Shown piece after piece: positions 48,294 to 56,594 of a stretch of 64,000 nt of DNA. Numbering within the stretch: position 1 is the first letter of the stretch; the number at the start of each line of letters is the position of its first letter. Below the pieces are notes generated by a model. That model made no database searches, was not told the DNA's origin, and saw only the letters and a list, made by a program, of their open reading frames with translations. Made by a program: the position numbers and the translations under genes. Source of the stretch: Dermabacteraceae bacterium TAE3-ERU5 (GTDB lineage: Bacteria; Actinomycetota; Actinomycetes; Actinomycetales; Dermabacteraceae); contig JAHUUK010000001.1 of assembly GCA_019218375.1 (NCBI GenBank), positions 1 through 64,000 of the forward strand. Direction: 5' to 3'.

Positions 48294-49846
48294 TACTGGC
48301 CCAGTGCCTTCCTGAGTTCTACTCGATCATCGAACGGGTACACGGTTCCCGCTACGTCCTGCCCCGTTTCGCTGCCTTTCCCCGCCACCAGCACGGTGTC
48401 TCCCGGCTGCGCCAGCGAAACGGCGTGGCGGATCGCTTCGGCACGGGAGGCCACCTCGCTTACGCGGGCGCGATCTTCGGCGGCGATTCCCGACAGCACG
48501 GCGGCGCGGATCTGCGCCGGGTCTTCGCTACGCGGATTATCGTCGGTCACCACCACCAGATCGGAAAGTTCCGCTGCCGCCGCCCCCATGAGGGGACGTT
48601 TCGTGCGGTCACGGTCGCCTCCCGCGCCCATCACCGTGATGATCTTGCCGCCGTCGCTATGGTGGCGTAGTGCTTCCAGCGCGCTGCGCAGAGCCGCCTC
48701 GGTGTGCGCGTAATCAACCACTCCGCGCACGGGCGTGCTGGATACGACTTCCATTCTGCCGGGAACGGTAGCGGCGCGCCCCACCGCATCCGCGGCCTTC
48801 GCTAACGGCACTCCCCCCAGGTGTGCAAGCAGCGTTACCGCCACCGCGTTTGCGATGTAGTGCCTGCCGGGAATAGGGCAAACCAGGGTGACCGATTCGC
48901 CGGTTTGGCGCGAGTTCAGCTGCACCCGATGCCCGGTAGGCAGCACCTCTACCCCGCTCACCGTATAGTCGGCCGCCGCGTCCTCTCCGCTCGCAAAGGT
49001 GACCGTCTCAATCTTGCTCTGCTGCGCAAGCCGTTTTCCCCATTCGTCGTCCACGCAGATCACTCCGCGTGCGGCGCGCTGCGGGGTAAAGAGGGACGCC
49101 TTGGCCTGGAAGTAATCTTCCATGTCGCTGTGGAAATCCAGGTGGTCCTGGCTCAGGTTCATGAAACAGACAGCATCGAAACGCAGTTCATCTACCCGGT
49201 GCAGCACGAGCGCGTGAGAGGAAACTTCGAACGCTGCGCTGGCCACGCCCGCTTCCGCGAAGCGGGCCAGCATGGCCTGCACGTCGGGGCTTTCCGGAGT
49301 GGTGCGCACGGTCGGGATGCGTACCGTTTCGCTGCCCTGATCGTAGAAAGTTCCGTTCGTGCCGACTACCGCGCAGGACTCCCCCAGTTCCCTGAGCGCG
49401 CCCACCAGCATGGTGGTGACCGAGGTTTTACCGTTCGTTCCGGTTACTCCCACGCAGTGCATTTTGTTTGCGGCATGCCCATAGATTGTTGCGGCCGCCA
49501 GCGCCATCACAGAACGGGGATCCGCGCACACCAGGGCGGTTAGTCCTGCCGCGCGTACGCGTTCCAACCCGGCGGCGTCCGTGAGCGCCGCGCACGCTCC
49601 CGCCTGCGCTACCTGGTCGGAGAAGTCAGCACCGTGTGCCCGCGCGCCGGGCAGGGCGCAGAAAAGGTCACCGGGAAGCACTAACCGAGAATCCAGGGTG
49701 CAGCCGGAAAAGCGCACCTCGTTTCCGACGTGATCGGCTCCCAGCAGGTCGGCCAGTTCGCGCGAAGCAACCCCTGCGGTGTGCTGCGGACGCATCTGGC
49801 GAGCCATCTGCGTGAAAGTGTTTTCTGCTGTGCTCATCTTCCTCAC
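48293..49846 (-). CDS. murE: UDP-MurNAc-L-Ala-D-Glu--diamino acid ligase MurE
   Basis: Third Mur ligase, adding the diamino acid at position 3; 517 residues. P-loop GTNGKTSVT (136-144). The substrate loop in the C-domain reads DDNPRSEDP; DNPR is the motif that recognises meso-diaminopimelate in characterised MurE enzymes, whereas lysine enzymes differ. Many Actinomycetaceae have lysine or ornithine here, so this needs care. The frame begins at GTG 49846 within the ftsI stop region; ATG 49837, three codons later, is an equally plausible start. Confidence 0.94.
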   Translation of the reverse strand: MRKMSTAENTFTQMARQMRPQHTAGVASRELADLLGADHVGNEVRFSGCTLDSRLVLPGDLFCALPGARAHGADFSDQVAQAGACAALTDAAGLERVRAAGLTALVCADPRSVMALAAATIYGHAANKMHCVGVTGTNGKTSVTTMLVGALRELGESCAVVGTNGTFYDQGSETVRIPTVRTTPESPDVQAMLARFAEAGVASAAFEVSSHALVLHRVDELRFDAVCFMNLSQDHLDFHSDMEDYFQAKASLFTPQRAARGVICVDDEWGKRLAQQSKIETVTFASGEDAAADYTVSGVEVLPTGHRVQLNSRQTGESVTLVCPIPGRHYIANAVAVTLLAHLGGVPLAKAADAVGRAATVPGRMEVVSSTPVRGVVDYAHTEAALRSALEALRHHSDGGKIITVMGAGGDRDRTKRPLMGAAAAELSDLVVVTDDNPRSEDPAQIRAAVLSGIAAEDRARVSEVASRAEAIRHAVSLAQPGDTVLVAGKGSETGQDVAGTVYPFDDRVELRKALGQ

Positions 49847-51597
49847 CAGGTGGTAGGTAGCTCGGTACCGGGTTTCCCGGTAGGTGCGATGCGCTGGCGA
49901 TCCAGCGTAAAACGCATGATGTCGGCGAAGGCGGGGGCGGCGGCGGTGTTGCCGGAAATAAATTCCTTCAGCCCGTACACGAACACGCCCACCACGATCT
50001 CCGGGTTGTCCACCGGGGCAACGCCAATGAAGGAAGCGGTGTAAGCATGGTCAGCGGTCTGGGCCGTGCCGGTTTTGCCGCCCACCGCGTAGCGGGCTAC
50101 GTAGGCGTTTTGACCGGGCTTGTCGGGCACATTCGTGTCCATCATTTGCAGCATCTGGTGCGCGGTTTCCTCGCTCACCACGCGATGACGTTCCCGCTCG
50201 GGAGTCGGCTGTAAGCCGCGCCCGTCATCGATCGCCTTGACGATGGTGGGGGTGACACGCACGCCCCCGTTTGTTAGCGCGCCGACGGCGGCCACCATCT
50301 GCACCGGGGTAACCGCATAGCCCTGTCCAAAGGTGGTGGTGAGCTTGGTGCGCCCGTGCCATTCCGAGGGCGGATGCAAAATACCGGGAGATTCGCCGGG
50401 AAGTTCGATCCCCGTCTTGGAGCCGATTCCGAATAGCTGCAGGTATTTGTAGCGTTCGTCAGGGGTGGCGCGTTCCGCCGCCATGACGGTGCCGACGTTA
50501 GAGCTTTCTTTCAAAACTCCCGCGAGTGTCAGCCGCTCAACCGGGTGGGAGTGCGAGTCCTTGATGCGTTCTCTGCCAAAGTTCTTTTCCCACGGCACGG
50601 TGTAGGTGTCATCCACCTTCCCCTTGCCGGTATCAAGCAGGCCGGAAATCGTGAATAGCTTGCCCGTGGATCCCGGTTCAAAGACGTAAGAAACCGAGGG
50701 AATCGCCAGGTTGTCCTTGCGGGTCAGACGGTTCGGGTCGTAGCTTCCCGAATCCGCCAGCGCCAGGATTTCCCCGGTGCGGGAGTTGTAGATAACTGCG
50801 CTGGCGGCCTGCGCGTTGAATTTGCGCGCGGTTTCGCTCACCACGCCCTGGGCATACCACTGCAGGTCACGATCAATGGTCAGCTGCACATCGCGGCCGT
50901 CCTGCGCCGGGGTGACCGCTCGCGCAGCGCTCGGAATCGCCTGCCCCTGCGCGCCGCTCTCATAGCTGATGGTGCCGTCCACGCCCTTCAGGGTCTTATC
51001 CAGGGACAGCTCCACCCCGGCGGCGGGTTTACCGTCTGCCTGTACAACGCCCAGCAGGCTACCGGCGACCTTACCGTTCGGGTAGATACGTATGCTGCGG
51101 TAGTCGGCGGTGACACCGGGCAGGCGCAGCGCCATAACGGCCCGGCATTCCTTAGCGTCCATGCCCTTCTTGAGGTAGCTGAAACCCTTTTTACCCGTCA
51201 GCATGGCGGTGGTTTCTTCTACCGATTTACCGATCAGCGGGGCCAGTTTGCGTGCCGCTCCGGCAATTCCCTCATCGCCGGGGGCGCGCTTTTTAGTCTT
51301 GCTGTCTACCGGGCCGAGGTACTGGCCGATTTGCAGCTGGTTGACAGCGAGGTCGCATAGCTGGCTTGAGCTCACCAGAACCTGGCCGCTGCGATCCAAA
51401 ATATCGCCGCGCGCGGCTTGAATAACCCGGTGCCGATGGCGCTCAGAGCGGGCTTCGTTAGCCAGCTCGCTGCCGCCCCACAGGCCCTGCACCCAAATTA
51501 GCCGCAACACTAAAAGCAGCACCAGCGCCATGACGGTAAAGAAAAGCAGCCTGAAACGGTTTTCAGGCTTACCTACACGCGCGGGACCAAGCTGCAT
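49843..51597 (-). CDS. ftsI: Septal peptidoglycan transpeptidase FtsI (class B PBP)
   Basis: 584 residues. One N-terminal transmembrane helix (about 17-38), the PBP dimerisation domain with RGDILDRSGQVLV, then the penicillin-binding domain: active-site Ser310 in STGK, SSN (365-367) and KTG (508-510, in VGGKTGTAQ). Crosslinks glycan made by FtsW at the septum; beta-lactam target. No PASTA domains follow. AGGAGAA lies nine bases before the ATG. Confidence 0.95.
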   Translation of the reverse strand: MQLGPARVGKPENRFRLLFFTVMALVLLLVLRLIWVQGLWGGSELANEARSERHRHRVIQAARGDILDRSGQVLVSSSQLCDLAVNQLQIGQYLGPVDSKTKKRAPGDEGIAGAARKLAPLIGKSVEETTAMLTGKKGFSYLKKGMDAKECRAVMALRLPGVTADYRSIRIYPNGKVAGSLLGVVQADGKPAAGVELSLDKTLKGVDGTISYESGAQGQAIPSAARAVTPAQDGRDVQLTIDRDLQWYAQGVVSETARKFNAQAASAVIYNSRTGEILALADSGSYDPNRLTRKDNLAIPSVSYVFEPGSTGKLFTISGLLDTGKGKVDDTYTVPWEKNFGRERIKDSHSHPVERLTLAGVLKESSNVGTVMAAERATPDERYKYLQLFGIGSKTGIELPGESPGILHPPSEWHGRTKLTTTFGQGYAVTPVQMVAAVGALTNGGVRVTPTIVKAIDDGRGLQPTPERERHRVVSEETAHQMLQMMDTNVPDKPGQNAYVARYAVGGKTGTAQTADHAYTASFIGVAPVDNPEIVVGVFVYGLKEFISGNTAAAPAFADIMRFTLDRQRIAPTGKPGTELPTTW

Positions 51598-51656
51598 CTA
51601 GACGCTTCTCCTAAACAAGGGCAGAAATGCTCGCACATTCACCATAGTGCGAAGTC

Positions 51657-52124
51657 TTAGCCGCGCTCGTTACCCATGCCGTAATAGGTCGGTCCGGTGC
51701 GGTAAATCGCAGCCACCGGCACCGTGTTGCTAACCTGACGGCGCGCCGCCTCCTGCCCCTGAGTTTCCATGATCGTGTTGCTGCTGAGATCGATGTAGGA
51801 GGCTCCGGAAGCGGGAACCATACCGATGCTTTCCGCACGGCGGGCAAGTTCCTGCGGGGTCGCGAGCCGTTCGGACTCACGCACAAGTTCAGCCTTGGTG
51901 TGTTCCAGGTTCGTGATCTGGCGCTGCAGGGAGGTCAGTTCGTAGCTGCCGTTGCTGAGCGAAATGTTTAACAGCAGGCAGATTGCGAGCGCCGCACCGA
52001 GAATGGCGGTAGCGAGAAGCGCCGTGATGGTGTTTCCCCTTTTCCGCGAAGGGGAAGAGACAACGCTCAGCCGGGGGCGCTCAGCAACCCGCAGCGGCCG
52101 TACCGTTTTGGCTGCGACTGACAT
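51657..52124 (-). CDS. FtsL-like division protein
   Basis: 155 residues, bitopic: basic cytoplasmic N-terminus (1-30), one transmembrane helix (about 33-55) and an extracellular coiled coil (58-95, LQRQITNLEHTKAELVRESERLATPQ shortened here to its pattern of heptads) ending in a Gly/Pro-rich tail. Size, topology and position between rsmH and ftsI match FtsL; sequence is too divergent to be sure. It would join FtsQ and the FtsB-like protein in activating FtsWI. Starts two bases before rsmH ends. Confidence 0.78.
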   Translation of the reverse strand: MSVAAKTVRPLRVAERPRLSVVSSPSRKRGNTITALLATAILGAALAICLLLNISLSNGSYELTSLQRQITNLEHTKAELVRESERLATPQELARRAESIGMVPASGASYIDLSSNTIMETQGQEAARRQVSNTVPVAAIYRTGPTYYGMGNERG

Positions 52125-52126
52125 GC

Positions 52127-53089
52127 CTAGTTCCTCCTCCGGTCTGCACGGATTCTTTCCACCGCACGCAAACGCACCGATGCGGAGCGCGGGTTGGTTT
52201 CCTGTTCTGTTTCGTCTGCCTGCTCCGCTCCCCTGGTGAGGGTGCGGAAAGTCGGTTTGTGTTCCTCTAGTTCGAGCGGCAGCCCGGCCGGGGCGCTCGA
52301 ACGGGTACGGGAAGCAAACGCCTGCTTTACGCGGCGGTCCTCAAGCGAGTGGTAAGACTCGATGACCAGCCTGCCGCCGACCTCGAGCGAGTCAAGCGCG
52401 CAGTTAAGCGCGCGGTCGAGAATCTCGAACTCGCGGTTTACCGCGATGCGCAGCGCCTGAAAGGTTCGCTTTGCCGGATGGCCGCCGCTGCGCTTGCTCG
52501 CTGCGGGAATGGCGCGATCCAAAAGCTCCACCAGTTGACTGGAACGGGTCAGCGGCTGCGTCTCTCGCTGCGCAACAATGCGCCTAGCGATCTTGCGCGC
52601 GAAGCGTTCTTCACCGTATTCGCTGATGATGTGGGCCAGTTCCGACTCGTCCAGTTCCGCCAGCAGATCGGCCGCGGTGGGGGTGTCCGATTCCTGGTCC
52701 ATGCGCATATCCAGCGGAGCGTCCACTCGGTAGGCGAAACCGCGCGCGTCATCATCGATCTGCAGGCTGGAAAGCCCGAGGTCCATCAGGATGCCGTCAG
52801 CCGCAGAGAAACCGGCTTCGGCCAGCGCGCGCGGGATTTCGTCGTAGGTCGCATGCACCAGGTGGAAACGTCCTTCGTGACCGGCGGCGAGCAGCCTTTC
52901 CCTGGCCACGCTCAACGCCTGCGTATCCCGGTCAATTCCTACCAAAAAAGCCTGCGGGTAAGCCGACAGCACGGCGCTGGCATGTCCCGCCAGGCCCAGG
53001 GTGGCATCGACGTAGACGCCGCCATCGCGGAGGTTTCCGCCGAGGAGTTCCACGCAGCGCTCGCGCAGCACGGGGATGTGCGTGGGCAT
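52127..53089 (-). CDS. rsmH: 16S rRNA m4C1402 methyltransferase RsmH
   Basis: SAM-dependent N4-methylation of C1402 in the ribosomal P site; 320 residues. MPTHIPVLRERCVELL is the family start, YVDATLGLAGHASAVL is SAM motif I, and GILMDLGLSSLQID, GHPAKRTFQALRIAVN and IESYHSLEDRRVK follow. The start is ATG 53089: the GAGGAGGAG just upstream is its Shine-Dalgarno, although the frame is open seven codons further. A very stable stem-loop (53138-53223) lies between it and mraZ. Confidence 0.95.
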   Translation of the reverse strand: MPTHIPVLRERCVELLGGNLRDGGVYVDATLGLAGHASAVLSAYPQAFLVGIDRDTQALSVARERLLAAGHEGRFHLVHATYDEIPRALAEAGFSAADGILMDLGLSSLQIDDDARGFAYRVDAPLDMRMDQESDTPTAADLLAELDESELAHIISEYGEERFARKIARRIVAQRETQPLTRSSQLVELLDRAIPAASKRSGGHPAKRTFQALRIAVNREFEILDRALNCALDSLEVGGRLVIESYHSLEDRRVKQAFASRTRSSAPAGLPLELEEHKPTFRTLTRGAEQADETEQETNPRSASVRLRAVERIRADRRRN

Positions 53090-53137
53090 CCGCTCCTCCT
53101 CAAGACTCACGATAGATAAATAGGTAGATATGCCAGT

Positions 53138-53223
53138 GATGCGAGATCAGATCCCTGCCGCTTCAGTCCCGCCACCGGGGAAGATGCGTCGGGGCTAAAG
53201 CGGTAGAGATCTCATCTCGCATC
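53138..53223 (-). repeat. Long stem-loop between mraZ and rsmH
   Basis: Arms of 28 bases (53138-53165 and 53196-53223) pair along their full length on the minus-strand RNA with 24 Watson-Crick pairs, two G-U pairs and two mismatches, around a 30-base loop. It begins 27 bases after the mraZ stop and ends 49 bases before rsmH. No T-run follows in the direction of transcription, so an RNA processing/stability element or pause is more likely than a terminator. Confidence 0.8.
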
Positions 53224-53249
53224 CGTTGTTGCCAACTGGCTGTTCAGTT

Positions 53250-53681
53250 TTAGAAGAGTCCCGGAACCACTTCCGTGGCGGTCTCCGCGAATTTCTCTTC
53301 CTTTTCCCGCAGGTAGGCCTCCCACGCGGTGGGCGACCAAATTTCTAGCCGGTGACCCGCGCCGATCACGGTGCATTCCTTTTCCAGCTTCGCGTAGTTA
53401 CGCAGTTCCGCCGGAATGGTGATGCGCCCCTGCTTGTCCGGAATCAGGTCCTCTGCCGCAGAAAGCAGAATGCGAACGTAATCCCGAGCATCGCCGCTCG
53501 TGACGGGAGCCTTACGCAGGTCTTCGTGGATCCGCTCGAATTCACGGATCGGATAGACGCAGATGCAGTGCTCCTGCCCCTTGGTCACCACAAGCCCCGC
53601 AGCCAGCTGGTCGCGGTACTTGGCCGGAAAGATAAGCCTGCCTTTGTCGTCCATACGGGGCGTGAAGGTGCCAAGAAACAT
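53250..53681 (-). CDS. mraZ: Transcriptional regulator MraZ
   Basis: 143 residues with two SpoVT/AbrB-like repeats: [21 protein letters not shown] (about 6-26, shortened) and [21 protein letters not shown] (about 78-98). It binds tandem GTGGG-type repeats upstream of its own gene and represses the dcw cluster in E. coli. Three such repeats lie at 53744-53768 here. GGGAGGTGA is seven bases before the ATG. Confidence 0.95.
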   Translation of the reverse strand: MFLGTFTPRMDDKGRLIFPAKYRDQLAAGLVVTKGQEHCICVYPIREFERIHEDLRKAPVTSGDARDYVRILLSAAEDLIPDKQGRITIPAELRNYAKLEKECTVIGAGHRLEIWSPTAWEAYLREKEEKFAETATEVVPGLF

Positions 53682-53743
53682 GGCGCTTCACCTCCCGGTG
53701 GATTCCTGGAGCGACTCTCGTCAGAGCCTCTCTTCCCGATGGC

Positions 53744-53768
53744 CCCACTTTACCCCACTCCGCACCAC
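53744..53768 (-). promoter_or_regulatory. MraZ operator: three direct repeats
   Basis: On the minus strand GTGGT (53768-53764), GTGGG (53758-53754) and GTGGG (53748-53744) repeat with a strict 10-bp period, i.e. five-base spacers, as in known MraZ boxes. They lie between the predicted mraZ promoter and its start codon, fitting autorepression. Confidence 0.75.
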
Positions 53769-53796
53769 TTGGTAACCCATAGGGGCAAAAAAACTT

Positions 53797-53825
53797 TCTA
53801 TAGAGCACAAAACCGCAGGTAAATC
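53797..53825 (-). promoter_or_regulatory. Candidate mraZ promoter P1
   Basis: On the minus strand GATTTA (53825-53820), 17 bases, TATAGA (53802-53797). The -10 is good, the -35 weak. The MraZ boxes follow downstream. Part of a repeated module (see 53846-53875). Confidence 0.45.
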
Positions 53826-53845
53826 GCAGGGAGTGATGTGGGGCA

Positions 53846-53875
53846 ATTATTTTTCGCGCCAACCGCAGGGAAATC
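53846..53875 (-). promoter_or_regulatory. Candidate mraZ promoter P2 (repeated module)
   Basis: GATTTC (53875-53870), 18 bases, AATAAT (53851-53846). The -35 segments of P1 and P2 share AACCGCAGG(T/G)AAATC on the plus strand at 53811-53825 and 53861-53875, exactly 50 bp apart, so the two look like a duplicated promoter unit. Confidence 0.4.
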
Positions 53876-53920
53876 TCCCCCACCCACCTCCACCACTCTG
53901 ACCTGCACTTTTATTCCCTC

Positions 53921-53968
53921 GTGGGGCTTTGTGGGGGGAATGTGGGGGAAGCGGTGGAGCACGGTGGG
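53921..53968 (+). repeat. Second array of GTGGR repeats, opposite orientation
   Basis: GTGGG at 53921, 53931 and 53942, GTGGA at 53954, GTGGG at 53964 on the plus strand, spaced 10, 11, 12 and 10 bp. They resemble MraZ boxes but point away from mraZ. Further CCCAC-type repeats, irregularly spaced, occupy 53879-53896. No gene was found in 53682-54106; the remainder is promoter, operator and the terminator at 54003. Confidence 0.5.
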
Positions 53969-53998
53969 GCGATTTTCTGCGTATCGGGCGTGCGGCAG

Positions 53999-54037
53999 CA
54001 AAAAGCGGGCGGTTCCCTAGAAGGGAACCGCCCGCTT
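53999..54037 (-). terminator. Terminator after the DUF3040 gene
   Basis: A 16-bp perfect stem (54003-54018 with 54022-54037, core AAGCGGGCGGTTCCCT) and loop AGA; TTTTT-type tract follows on the minus strand. It insulates the mraZ promoter region from the upstream DUF3040 gene. Confidence 0.88.
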
Positions 54038-54106
54038 AAGTACGTAAGAAGCGCCGGTTTAGCGTTTACCGCGCTCCACCGAAGGCCGGGGCGCGTCCTG
54101 GGGCAG

Positions 54107-54472
54107 CTACTCTCGGCTCTCCCAGCGCTTTTGCATCGTGTCCATGAAGCCGCCGCCCTGCTGTCGGCCATGCTGCTGCGTAAAGTTCGCTCCGCCAGCC
54201 GCCCCCATCACCGTGGGAGCCAGAATCGCGGTGAGCGCGCCCGCCAGCATCACCAGGAACGCCAGCATGCCAAGCCAGATCTGCTGGGTAGCCATGCCTG
54301 CGATAAGCAGACCGAACCCGCAAATCGCTATCGTTACGCCCAGCACCACCCGTTTTTTATCCTTGCGCGGGGTCGCGTCCTCGCGCAGCGCGGAGGCGAG
54401 CTCAGGGTCCTGTTCGAACAGGTGCTTTTCCATCTCGGCAAGCACGCGCTGTTCGTATTCAGACAGTGGCAT
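54107..54472 (-). CDS. DUF3040 membrane protein
   Basis: 121 residues. The conserved N-terminal MPLSEYEQRVLAEMEKHL motif and two transmembrane helices (about 42-60 and 66-88) define DUF3040, an actinobacterial family usually found next to mraZ or dinB. The C-terminal tail is Gly/Gln-rich. Function unknown. AAGGAG precedes the ATG; TTTTCT and TATCCT with a 17-base spacer upstream are a weak promoter candidate. Confidence 0.87.
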   Translation of the reverse strand: MPLSEYEQRVLAEMEKHLFEQDPELASALREDATPRKDKKRVVLGVTIAICGFGLLIAGMATQQIWLGMLAFLVMLAGALTAILAPTVMGAAGGANFTQQHGRQQGGGFMDTMQKRWESRE

Positions 54473-54573
54473 CGCAGTCTCCTTATGCGTTGACCGGGTG
54501 AGCTTCCCCCAAGGATACGCCTAACCGCCCCGCTAGAAAATGTGGCCTTAACACCAACGAAAAGGTGCGGGCT

Positions 54574-55725
54574 TCACAGCAGGGTGGAGCCGCGCCGCAG
54601 GGTCGCTTCCCCGAAACGTTGCCGGGCCTTATCCATGGCGGCCTCAAGTTCATCCCATCCTTCGCGGCTAGACAGCTCCACGCTCGTGGCCGGCCCCAGG
54701 TTTTCCCCGCGCACGCCGAGCAGCCGCACCCGCTGCCCCGCTAGGCCGAGCCGTTGCCAAAGGGCAAGCACGTGCTCACGGATTCTTTCCCCGCTAGCCG
54801 ACGGCTGCGTCATGGTGACGCTGCGCGTGAGGGTCTGCCCGTCGCCCAAACGAACCTTAATGCTGACCGTGCGGGCGGCGGTGCCGTGGCTGCGCAGCCT
54901 GGCCGCAACCGTGTCGGCCATGTCCACGAGCTGCGCGTGAATCTCGCGGTAACCGACCAGGTCTTCGTCGTAGGTGCGTTCCATGCCCATGCTTTTATCC
55001 ACCCGCTGAGTGCCTACCGGCGCATCATCGAGCCCCTGCGCGACGCGTTGCATGGGAACCGCCTGCACGCCGACTATGCGCCGCAGCGTGGGTAACGGCA
55101 CCGCAGCCAGATCCCCCACGGTGTGGATGCCCATGTTGCTGAGTTTGCCCGAGGCCACCCGGCCGACGCCCCAAACCGCGCCGACCGGCAACGGCGCGAG
55201 GAACGCGGCGCTTTCCGCCGCGGGAACCACGAGCAAGCCGTCCGGCTTCGCCTTGCCGGAGGCTATCTTCGCTATCGATTTCGCGGCGGCCACCCCCACG
55301 CTGCAGGGCAGTCCCACCTCTTGGCGTACGCGCGCACGAATCTGGGCCGCGATCTTGCCGGGAGAACCGAAGTGGCGCAGCGCCCCGGAAACGTCCAGGA
55401 AAGCTTCGTCCACGCTTACCTGCTGGATAACCGGCGTAAACGATTCCAGTATCGCCATCACCTGCGCCGAAATGGCGCGATAGTGCGCCATGCGCGGCGG
55501 AATTGCCACCAGCTTGGGGCAGCGGCTCTTGGCTATCGCCATCGCCATTGCGGAATGCACCCCGTAGGCGCGTGCCGGATAGCTGGCCGCCGCCACCACG
55601 GAACGTGGACCATCGCGGCCGACCACCACGGGCAGGCCGCGCAGGGCCGGGTTGTCGCGTATCTCTACCGACGCGAAGAAGGCGTCCATGTCTACATGAA
55701 GAATGTTGCATCCGTCGTCATTCAC
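54574..55725 (-). CDS. dinB: DNA polymerase IV (Y-family)
   Basis: Translesion polymerase, 383 residues. Catalytic acids: Asp12/Asp14 in HVDMDAFFASVE and Asp106-Glu107 in VSVDEAFLDV. Palm/fingers, thumb with a helix-hairpin-helix region (GVGRVASGKLSNMGIHTVGDLA) and little finger follow in order. No clear C-terminal beta-clamp motif was recognised. The start is GTG 55725, with GGAGGTGA four bases upstream. No LexA box was seen in the 47-base gap, so SOS control is not evident although lexA is nearby. Confidence 0.93.
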   Translation of the reverse strand: MNDDGCNILHVDMDAFFASVEIRDNPALRGLPVVVGRDGPRSVVAAASYPARAYGVHSAMAMAIAKSRCPKLVAIPPRMAHYRAISAQVMAILESFTPVIQQVSVDEAFLDVSGALRHFGSPGKIAAQIRARVRQEVGLPCSVGVAAAKSIAKIASGKAKPDGLLVVPAAESAAFLAPLPVGAVWGVGRVASGKLSNMGIHTVGDLAAVPLPTLRRIVGVQAVPMQRVAQGLDDAPVGTQRVDKSMGMERTYDEDLVGYREIHAQLVDMADTVAARLRSHGTAARTVSIKVRLGDGQTLTRSVTMTQPSASGERIREHVLALWQRLGLAGQRVRLLGVRGENLGPATSVELSSREGWDELEAAMDKARQRFGEATLRRGSTLL

Positions 55726-55772
55726 GCCCTCACCTCCCCGAATCGGCACCCTAAACAATCTACCCTGCAGGG

Positions 55773-56594
55773 GTGGCAAGAAAAGCAGAGGGAAAGAAAG
55801 CCGCGGGCGGCGCCCCGCTGGAGCAGGACATCGAGATAGGGACGGGAACGGCCCGTATTACGCGGGAAACCGACGGCACGCTCACCCTGTTCGTTAACGG
55901 CGTGCCCAGTTCGGAGGTGCACCCGGACCCGCTCACGCTTAGCTTCGAATACATGCGCTGGATCCGCTGCACGGTGGATGAACTCCACGCTCCCCCCGCG
56001 CCAGTGCGGGTAACGCACCTGGGCGGCGGCGCCTGCACGCTCGCGCGCGCTATCGCCGCGGGGCACCCCGGCTCCAGGCAGCTGGTAGTGGAGCTGGATC
56101 GCGTCCTGGCAGAAAACGCGCGTGCCTGGTTCGATCTGCCGCGCTCTCCCGAGGTACGGGTGCGCGCGGCGGACGCGATAGCCACCCTGCCGACGCTCCC
56201 GGAGGCGGGCTGCGACGTGCTGATTCGGGACGTCTTTGCGGGGGATGAAACCCCTACCGCCCTCACCACCCTGGCCGCAGCGCAGCGGGCCCGGCGCGCC
56301 GTCGGCCCGCAGGGAAGCTACCTGGTTAATTGCGCGGCCAAGCCCGGCACGACGCTGTTGGCCGACGAATACGCAACCCTTTCCGAGGCCTTTAAACAGG
56401 TGCACGTGATCGCGGAGCCGGGCGTCTTTAAGAAACGCCGCTACGGCAACTGCGTGCTGCTCGCCTCAGATATGGCGCCGCCCGAGAGCCTGGAGCGAGC
56501 GCTGCGACGGGACGCCGTCACAGTAAGGCTGCTAAGCGGCGGCGATCTGGCGCAGCTAGCGCGTCAGGGCAGCGTGATCACCGGCGCCTCGTGA
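55773..56594 (+). CDS. Spermidine-synthase-like methyltransferase-fold protein
   Basis: 273 residues. Residues 75-200 form a Rossmann SAM-binding fold: HLGGGACTLAR (82-92) is motif I and LVVELDRVLAENARAWFDLP the following acidic strand; DVLIRDVFAGDETP resembles the spermidine-synthase active region, but the aminopropyl-transfer signature is incomplete. Related proteins are annotated as fused or orphan spermidine synthases without proven activity. GTG 55773 has no clear Shine-Dalgarno; TACCCT (55761-55766) lies six bases upstream, suggesting a leaderless mRNA. Divergent from dinB. Its stop codon lies in a three-copy 17-bp tandem repeat. Confidence 0.8.
   Translation: MARKAEGKKAAGGAPLEQDIEIGTGTARITRETDGTLTLFVNGVPSSEVHPDPLTLSFEYMRWIRCTVDELHAPPAPVRVTHLGGGACTLARAIAAGHPGSRQLVVELDRVLAENARAWFDLPRSPEVRVRAADAIATLPTLPEAGCDVLIRDVFAGDETPTALTTLAAAQRARRAVGPQGSYLVNCAAKPGTTLLADEYATLSEAFKQVHVIAEPGVFKKRRYGNCVLLASDMAPPESLERALRRDAVTVRLLSGGDLAQLARQGSVITGAS

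Noticed and set aside
53911-54171. Small frames in the mraZ upstream region as genes
   Set aside because: They cross the strong terminator at 54003-54037 and the repeat arrays, with no ribosome sites.
55726-55772. LexA box in front of dinB
   Set aside because: No CGAAC-N4-GTTCG-like sequence in the gap.
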